Assembly: GCA_964488355.1 (NCBI GenBank)
Contig: CAZAUJ010000013.1
Span: forward strand, 6,083-70,082
Direction: 5' to 3'
DNA: 64,000 nt
From: Thermoanaerobaculum sp964488355
GTDB taxonomy: Bacteria > Acidobacteriota > Thermoanaerobaculia > Thermoanaerobaculales > Thermoanaerobaculaceae
A program made the translations under genes and the position numbers. Below, one piece after another: positions 58,915 to 64,000 of this stretch. Under the pieces are notes generated by a model. The model did no database searches, was not told the origin of the DNA, and saw only the letters and a program-made list of their open reading frames with translations. Numbering within the stretch: position 1 is the stretch's first letter; every line of letters starts with the position of its first letter.

Positions 58915-60537
58915 ATGAGGCCGGGTCGGTCTTTTCTCCTTGCAGTCTCGGTGGTTGCCGCCAGCGCCCTCACGGGTGTTTTGGTGGGCGACAAGCTGGC
59001 CGCGGGTGAGGGTGAGGCGGACGCCTTTCTCCATCGCTACACCGCCGTGCTGCACAAACTGGAGGCGTTAGCGCCCAAGCCCGTGGAAACGTCGGAGCTG
59101 GTTTACGGCAGCATCGACGGCATGCTGGAGATGCTTGACCCTCACTCCAACTTCCTCCGGCCCGAGGCCTTTGCCGCCATGCGCGAGCGCCAGCAGGGTT
59201 CCTTTTTCGGCATCGGCGTCATCATCGGCATCCGCGGAGGTAGGGTAACGGTCATCACCCCCATCCAAGGCACGCCAGCCCATCGCCTGGGGTTGCGCGC
59301 GGGGGACATTATCGAGGCCGTGGACGGGCGGTCCACCCAAGATATGGAGCTGGACGAGGTAGCTCGGCGCCTGCGGGGTCCCGAGGGGACCACCGTCAAG
59401 GTAACCATAAGCCGGCCAGGGCTTAAAGAGCCGCTGGAGCTTACCGTCACCCGGGCGCGCGTGCCCACCGACTCGGTACGCTACGCCTTCCTGCTGGACG
59501 AGCACACCGCCTATATTCGCGTGGGCGAGTTCACCCGCACCACCGGTCGGGAGGTGAAAGAGGCGCTCACCAAGCTAACCCAACAGGGAGCCACTCGCCT
59601 GCTCTTCGACCTGCGCGACAACCCGGGCGGGCTGGTGGACGGGGCGGTGGAAGTGGCGGGCTTGGTGCTGCAACCGGGCCAACGCGTGTTCTCCACCAAG
59701 GGGCGCACCGCCGATTCCTTTCAAGACTACCGCGTACCGCGCGACGGACCCCACTTCGAAGGGCCGGTGGTGGTGTTGGTGAACCAGGGCACAGCCTCCG
59801 CCGCGGAAATCGTGGCCGGCGCCATCCAGGACCACGATCGGGGCCTGGTGGTTGGGGAGCCCACCTTTGGCAAGGGTGTGGTGCAAACCATTTATCCGGT
59901 GAAAGATACGGGCGTGGCCCTCACCACCGCCAAGTACTATACCCCTTCGGGCCGTTGCATTCAGCGTGATTGGGATTCCTTTTTTGCCTACATTCACCGG
60001 GAGCTGGAAGAGGTGGAGACCCCCACACCTACGCCGCCCTCGGGTGAGGTGTTCTTCACCGACAGCGGGCGCAAAGTTTACGGGGGTGGTGGTATTTTCC
60101 CCGATAAGCTCGTGACCTTGGGCACCTACTCATCCACCGTGAGCAAGCTGTTGGGGCAAAATGCCTTCTTTCAGTTTGCGGTGAGCTACCTGGCCCAGTT
60201 CACCAATAAGGAGCAGGCTGCAGCCGCCTTTGTGGCCAACGATGCCATCCTGGCCGAGTTTGTGCGCACCGCGCAAGACAAGGGCTGGGCCAGCGAGCAC
60301 GAGCTGCAGGCAGCCCTGGCGCAGCCTCAGGAGCGTCGCGACATCGCCGCCCTGCTCACCTCCGAGGTGCGCAGCGCTGGCCTTTCCCTCAACGATGGGT
60401 ACAGAGTTTTGGCTGAGGAAGACCGGCAAATCCAGGGTGCTCTTGCCGCCTTTGAGGAGGCGGGGCAGCTGCAAAGGCGAGCCCAGAGCAGCTCGCTGCA
60501 GGCAGCCCGCATCCCACCGAAGACCAGCTTCTTTTAA
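58915..60537 (+). CDS. S41 carboxy-terminal processing protease
   Basis: Periplasmic serine protease of the CtpA/Prc family, 540 residues. Signal peptide at the start (Phe-Leu-Leu-Ala-Val-Ser-Val-Val-Ala-Ala), then an N-terminal helical part, a PDZ domain (about 80-165, Ile-Gly-Val-Ile-Ile-Gly), and the S41 core. The core has the catalytic Ser in Gly-Thr-Ala-Ser-Ala-Ala-Glu and Lys in Phe-Gly-Lys-Gly. Substrate-strand features Leu-Arg-Asp-Asn-Pro-Gly-Gly are present. The C-terminal 130 residues beyond the core are extra and unassigned. ATG 58915 follows GGAGG. It probably trims envelope proteins. Confidence 0.93.
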   Translation: MRPGRSFLLAVSVVAASALTGVLVGDKLAAGEGEADAFLHRYTAVLHKLEALAPKPVETSELVYGSIDGMLEMLDPHSNFLRPEAFAAMRERQQGSFFGIGVIIGIRGGRVTVITPIQGTPAHRLGLRAGDIIEAVDGRSTQDMELDEVARRLRGPEGTTVKVTISRPGLKEPLELTVTRARVPTDSVRYAFLLDEHTAYIRVGEFTRTTGREVKEALTKLTQQGATRLLFDLRDNPGGLVDGAVEVAGLVLQPGQRVFSTKGRTADSFQDYRVPRDGPHFEGPVVVLVNQGTASAAEIVAGAIQDHDRGLVVGEPTFGKGVVQTIYPVKDTGVALTTAKYYTPSGRCIQRDWDSFFAYIHRELEEVETPTPTPPSGEVFFTDSGRKVYGGGGIFPDKLVTLGTYSSTVSKLLGQNAFFQFAVSYLAQFTNKEQAAAAFVANDAILAEFVRTAQDKGWASEHELQAALAQPQERRDIAALLTSEVRSAGLSLNDGYRVLAEEDRQIQGALAAFEEAGQLQRRAQSSSLQAARIPPKTSFF

Positions 60538-60597
60538 AGGGGGTAGGCTTGGCAGGCAGGTTGCGGAGGCTAGGGGTTCGAACCGGCCCAGGAAGCC

Positions 60598-61752
60598 ATG
60601 GCGCTCACGGGTGACCTTCGGACCATTCCCTTTCCGGAGGTCCTCCAGCTCATTGCGCGCATGGGCGCCACCGGGGTACTCAGCGTGCGTCGCGGGCAGG
60701 TGGAAAAGAAGGTCTATTTTCGCCAAGGCACCATCTGTTCTTCCGCTTCCAACGACCCGCGCGAGTTCTTGGGTCAGTACCTCCTGCATATGGGGCTAGT
60801 GGAGGAGGAGCAGCTTTTCCAGGCCCTGTTGAAGCAAGAAAAGGAAAGGCGACCCTTGGGGGCTATTTTGGTCGAGGCGGGATTGTTGGCCCCGGACGAC
60901 CTGGAGCAGGTACTCCGGAAAAAGGCCGAGGAGACGATTTACGACCTGTTTTTTTGGGAAGAAGGCGAGTTTGCCTTCAAGGAAGAGCCCGTTCCACTGG
61001 ACCTGCCGGTGCAGCTGAACCTTGAGGTCATGGGCGTACTGTTGGAAGGTGCGCGCCGAGCCGACGAGTGGGAACGGATCCGGCAGGTCATTCCCTCCAC
61101 CCGCGCGACCTTTGTTCCGGGTGAGGTTCCCCCGGCTGACGTGTTCGAGGCCCGCGTGGTGAGCTTGGCGTGCGAGGGCCGCACCCTGGCCGCCATGACC
61201 TTCGAGTTGCACTGCTCCAATTTTGACGCCGCCAGCTTGCTGGCTTCCCTAGTTCAGCGAGGCGTACTCAAGGTGAAGGACCCGGGAAGCCCGGAAAGAC
61301 CGAGGGATACGGTCAGCACGGTGCAGAAGCTGTTCGCCCAAGCCAAGCAGGCGGAGCTGGCGGGTCGGCTGGAGGAAGCGGAGCAAGCCTACCAGGCAGT
61401 GCTCCTCATTAACCCCGTGCATGTCCAGGCTCGCAAGGCCCTAGCTGCCCTCAAAGAGCGGGCCCTCACCCCGGTGGACGGCTTCCCCATTCCCCCTCCT
61501 CCGCGCCCCACACCGGAACCCATCCCCTTAGATGGCATACCCCGGCTGGCCGTGAGCTTGGAAAGCCTGACCAACCAGGAACTGGGCCCTTTGGAAGGTT
61601 TTCTCCTTTCCCGCATCAACGGCACCTGGGATGTGAAATCCATCCTCAAGCTTTGCCCTCAGGGCCAGGACGCGGGCATGGCGGTGCTGCAAAGCCTGGT
61701 GCAGCGGGGCCTGGTGCGCATCGAAAGCAAAGGCGGCGGCCAGAGGACCTAG
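60598..61752 (+). CDS. DUF4388 (PATAN-like) and TPR protein
   Basis: Soluble 384-residue protein. The start, Met-Ala-Leu-Thr-Gly-Asp-Leu-Arg-Thr-Ile-Pro-Phe-Pro-Glu-Val-Leu-Gln-Leu-Ile, closely parallels the protein at 44429, followed by Gly-Val-Leu-Ser-Val-Arg-Arg-Gly and Val-Tyr-Phe-Arg-Gln-Gly-Thr-Ile. A second helical module (about 75-220), a short TPR-like pair (about 240-285), a Pro-rich linker and a C-terminal winged-helix-like part (about 305-380) follow. No transmembrane helix. ATG 60598 has AGGAAG upstream. It is 60 bases after the protease gene and may be co-transcribed. Confidence 0.87.
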   Translation: MALTGDLRTIPFPEVLQLIARMGATGVLSVRRGQVEKKVYFRQGTICSSASNDPREFLGQYLLHMGLVEEEQLFQALLKQEKERRPLGAILVEAGLLAPDDLEQVLRKKAEETIYDLFFWEEGEFAFKEEPVPLDLPVQLNLEVMGVLLEGARRADEWERIRQVIPSTRATFVPGEVPPADVFEARVVSLACEGRTLAAMTFELHCSNFDAASLLASLVQRGVLKVKDPGSPERPRDTVSTVQKLFAQAKQAELAGRLEEAEQAYQAVLLINPVHVQARKALAALKERALTPVDGFPIPPPPRPTPEPIPLDGIPRLAVSLESLTNQELGPLEGFLLSRINGTWDVKSILKLCPQGQDAGMAVLQSLVQRGLVRIESKGGGQRT

Positions 61753-62099
61753 CCCCCCGCCAGTACCGACCGCCGTTTGCTTCTTTCCTCCTTGGTTAAA
61801 GATCGGTCGAGCCCGCCTCCCGGCAGGTTCCCCATGTCCTTCCCCGCAGCCCAACCCCCAAGCTCCTCGCTCCCCCTCATCTCTCCCTCCCCTGGCCGGC
61901 TACCCCTGGGCCGGACGACCGGATCGCTTCACCACGTCGCGCGCAAGCGCAAGCTCGGTTTTCCGCTAGGTTCAGGCGTGAGCACACAAGGCCCTGCCAG
62001 CCCTTGCGCCCCGCGCGCCAAGAGGCGGAGCTAGGCGGAGCGATTGCACTGAACGCGCCGGTCGCCCAGGTAGGGCGGTCTCAAGGCCGCCTCACCAGC
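61753..62099. other. Non-coding gap, one weak hairpin
   Basis: About 350 bases between the DUF4388 gene and hsdR. No gene, RNA or repeat is recognised. A short hairpin, GGCGG-N8-CCGCC at 62074-62091, lies just past the hsdR stop but has no following T-run, so it is at best a weak terminator. The gap may mark the boundary of an acquired restriction locus. Confidence 0.4.
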
Positions 62100-64000
62100 T
62101 CACGCTGCCCAGGCCGCCGACAGTGCTTCCGCTTGCTCAAGCACCGTTTGCGTGGCCTTCTCCTGCTTGTCGGGCGGGTAGCCGTACTTCTTGAGAACAC
62201 GTTTGACCATGACACGGAGCTTCGCGCGCACGCTTTCCCTCACCGTCCAGTCGATGCTGATATTCCGGCGCACGGTCTGGACGAGCTCCCGCGCAATGGT
62301 CCGGAGCGTCTCGTCTCCCAGCACCTTGACCGCGCTGTCGTTGGTCTCCAGGGCGTCATAGAAGGCCAGCTCTTCGTCAGTGAGGCCCAGCTCCTCGCTC
62401 CGCCGGTCTGCTTCTCGCATCTGCTTCGCGAGTTGTATTAGCTCTTCGATGATCTGGGCAGCTTCGATGGTCCTGTTCTGGTAACGCCGGATCGCCTCCT
62501 CCAACATCTCGGCGAATGAGCGGGCCTGAACAATGTTCTTGGGGCGGCGCGTGCGGATCTCGCCTCTCAGCAGCTTCTGTAACAATTCTACGGCGAGGTT
62601 CTTTTGGGGCATGCCGCGCACCTCGGCGAGGAACTCTCCAGAAAGGATGGAGATGTCCGGCTTCTTGAGCCCGGCGGCGGCGAAGACATCAACTACACCT
62701 TCCGGCGCCACCGCCCGGGACACGATCTGACGAATAGCGTGGTCCAGCTCCTCTTCGGGTCTGGGGTCTCCCGGCGCGCGCTTGGCCATCGCCGCCCGCA
62801 CCGCCTGGAAGAAGGCTACGTCATCGCGGATGCGGAGCGCTTCCTCGTGAGGCACCGCCAAGGCAAAGGCCTTCGATAGCTCGGCCACAGCTTGTAGCAG
62901 CCGGTCCTTGCCGTTTTCCTGGGCCAGGATGTGCTCCTGCGCCGCTGGCAACAGGGTAACGCGCTCCTCCGGCCGGCCTGACGCCCACTTGGACCAGTCA
63001 AAGCCGTGGAACAAGTCGCGGCAGATTTCGTACTTTTCGAGCATTACGGTGACGGCTTCCCGCTGGTCGATGGCCGTCCGCCCGGTGCCGCCGCTCTCCG
63101 TATAGGTCGCCAGCGCCTGCTTGAGTTCGTGGGCCAGCCCTAGGTAGTCCACGACGAGACCACCGGGCTTATCGCGAAAGACGCGGTTGACGCGCGCGAT
63201 GGCCTGCATGAGCCCGTGTGCCCGCATAGGCTTGTCCACGTACATCGTGTGGAGGCTCGGGCAATCGAAGCCAGTGAGCCACATATCGCGCACGATGACC
63301 ATCTTGAACGGATCATTGGGCTCGCGGAAGCGGTTGGCCAGGAACTCCCGGCGTTGCTTGTTGCGGATGTGCGGCTGCCAGTCCAGCGGGTCCGAGGCGG
63401 AGCCGGTCATCACTACCTTAAGCTGCCCCCGGTCGTCGTCGTCATCGTGCCAGCCCGGACGAAGCTTGGTGATCTCCCGGTAGAGGTCAACGCAGATGCG
63501 CCGGCTCATGCACACGACCATCGCCTTGCCATCCATTGCCTCGAGCCGCCGCTCGAAGTGATCGACGATGTCCCGTGCCACAAGCCTGATCCTCTTTTCG
63601 GCGCCGACGATCGCCTCGAGCTGGGCCCACTTGGTCTTGAGCTTCTCTTTGCGCTCGACCTCCTCGCCCTCGGTGACTTCCTCGAACTCGGGGTCGATCT
63701 TGGGCCGCTCGCGCTCGTCCAGCTCCAGCTTGGCCAGACGGCTCTCGTAGTAGATGGGCACCGTCGCACCGTCCTTGACCGCGCGCTGGATATCGTAGAT
63801 GGAGATATAGTCCCCGAAGACCAGCCGGGTGTTGCGGTCTTCCAGCTCGAGTGGCGTTCCCGTGAAGGCGATGAACGAGGCGTTGGGCAAGGCGTCGCGC
63901 ATATGGCGAGCGAGGCCGTCGATGAAGTCGTACTGGCTCCGGTGCGCCTCGTCGGCGATGACGACGATGTTGGCGCGCTCCGAGAGGACGGGGTGGCGGT
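62100..64000 (-). CDS. hsdR: Type I restriction enzyme R subunit, 5' part outside window
   Basis: Motor subunit of a type I restriction-modification system, which translocates and cuts unmodified DNA with ATP. Only the C-terminal 630 or so residues are visible; the frame is open to the right edge. Helicase motif II reads Ile-Ala-Asp-Glu-Ala-His-Arg-Ser-Gln-Tyr and motif III Phe-Thr-Gly-Thr-Pro. RecA-like domain 2 follows (Val-Cys-Met-Ser-Arg-Arg, Asp-Met-Trp-Leu-Thr-Gly-Phe-Asp, Gln-Ala-Ile-Ala-Arg-Val-Asn-Arg), then the helical DUF3387 tail. The nuclease domain, hsdM and hsdS would lie beyond 64000. The visible part looks intact. Such loci are often horizontally acquired. Confidence 0.93.
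   Translation of the reverse strand, partial: RHPVLSERANIVVIADEAHRSQYDFIDGLARHMRDALPNASFIAFTGTPLELEDRNTRLVFGDYISIYDIQRAVKDGATVPIYYESRLAKLELDERERPKIDPEFEEVTEGEEVERKEKLKTKWAQLEAIVGAEKRIRLVARDIVDHFERRLEAMDGKAMVVCMSRRICVDLYREITKLRPGWHDDDDDRGQLKVVMTGSASDPLDWQPHIRNKQRREFLANRFREPNDPFKMVIVRDMWLTGFDCPSLHTMYVDKPMRAHGLMQAIARVNRVFRDKPGGLVVDYLGLAHELKQALATYTESGGTGRTAIDQREAVTVMLEKYEICRDLFHGFDWSKWASGRPEERVTLLPAAQEHILAQENGKDRLLQAVAELSKAFALAVPHEEALRIRDDVAFFQAVRAAMAKRAPGDPRPEEELDHAIRQIVSRAVAPEGVVDVFAAAGLKKPDISILSGEFLAEVRGMPQKNLAVELLQKLLRGEIRTRRPKNIVQARSFAEMLEEAIRRYQNRTIEAAQIIEELIQLAKQMREADRRSEELGLTDEELAFYDALETNDSAVKVLGDETLRTIARELVQTVRRNISIDWTVRESVRAKLRVMVKRVLKKYGYPPDKQEKATQTVLEQAEALSAAWAA

Noticed and set aside
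60560..60598. T-loop-like GGTTCGAACC suggesting a tRNA
   Set aside because: The flanking bases do not pair as a T-stem, and no acceptor, D or anticodon arm can be folded around it. It is the leader of the DUF4388 gene.
62074..62091. Rho-independent terminator of hsdR
   Set aside because: The hairpin is short (five pairs) and has no T-run on the transcribed side, so it is listed only as a weak feature of the gap.
1..64000. CRISPR arrays, prophage, insertion sequences, rRNA
   Set aside because: No regularly spaced repeats, integrase or transposase genes, terminal inverted repeats or ribosomal RNA sequence were seen. The only accessory-type locus is hsdR at the right edge.

Overview
The window is about 64 kb of dense, high-GC bacterial chromosome. 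Genes are mostly packed into short operons with ATGA overlaps, and GTG and TTG starts are common. The gene set includes futalosine-route menaquinone synthesis (mqnD), an ImuA'/ImuB/DnaE2 mutasome, HspR-type heat-shock control, several DUF4388 (PATAN-like) proteins, a bacterial deoxyhypusine-synthase homologue and a fused 2-oxoacid dehydrogenase E1. This mix would suit an Acidobacteriota member, possibly a thermophilic Thermoanaerobaculia-like one. That placement is inference with low to moderate confidence, because no 16S rRNA or tRNA gene is present.

Layout: 0-5.3 kb is a leftward operon (hbd, zinc-ribbon TPR protein, proS, an exported protein, a lipoprotein) behind a good sigma-70 promoter. 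5.3-7.7 kb is a degraded patch with a broken mscS remnant and a gene interrupted by an in-frame amber codon. 7.7-20.5 kb holds housekeeping genes: prolyl oligopeptidase, trmB-pfkA-dCMP deaminase, ispG, a GAF-PAS-GGDEF-EAL protein, a DHS homologue, lipA-SPOR and slipin-NfeD. 20.5-26.8 kb has a PAP2 gene facing a tgpA-DUF58-moxR-unknown-pilT-like operon. 26.8-33.7 kb has mqnD, fused E1, a metallopeptidase, dacB and an AhpD-like gene.

33.7-39.8 kb is an SOS-type mutagenesis module: imuA, imuB and dnaE2 run left, and an XRE-S24 (LexA-like, self-cleaving type) regulator runs right. Between them lie two mirror-image promoters sharing one perfect palindrome. 39.8-45.7 kb has a glycosyltransferase, a polytopic membrane protein, a DUF1844 protein, a TPR/zinc-finger membrane protein and a DUF4388 protein. 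45.7-49.3 kb is a heat-shock operon, dnaK-hsp20-hspR-sigma factor, with a HAIR-like operator on its -35 box. 49.6-61.8 kb has a divergent 3-hydroxyacyl-CoA dehydrogenase with ackA, a leftward uvrC/DUF4388/J-domain/NYN group, an M29-type aminopeptidase, tatAC, a ctpA-type protease and another DUF4388 protein. 62.1-64.0 kb is the 3' part of a type I restriction hsdR that runs off the window.

Two themes stand out. First, at least nine genes that head transcription units have a TAnnnT -10 hexamer only 6-8 nt before the start codon and no Shine-Dalgarno sequence, which suggests extensive leaderless transcription. Second, stress regulation is wired compactly: the mutasome regulator and the heat-shock sigma factor each sit in or beside their own target operon.
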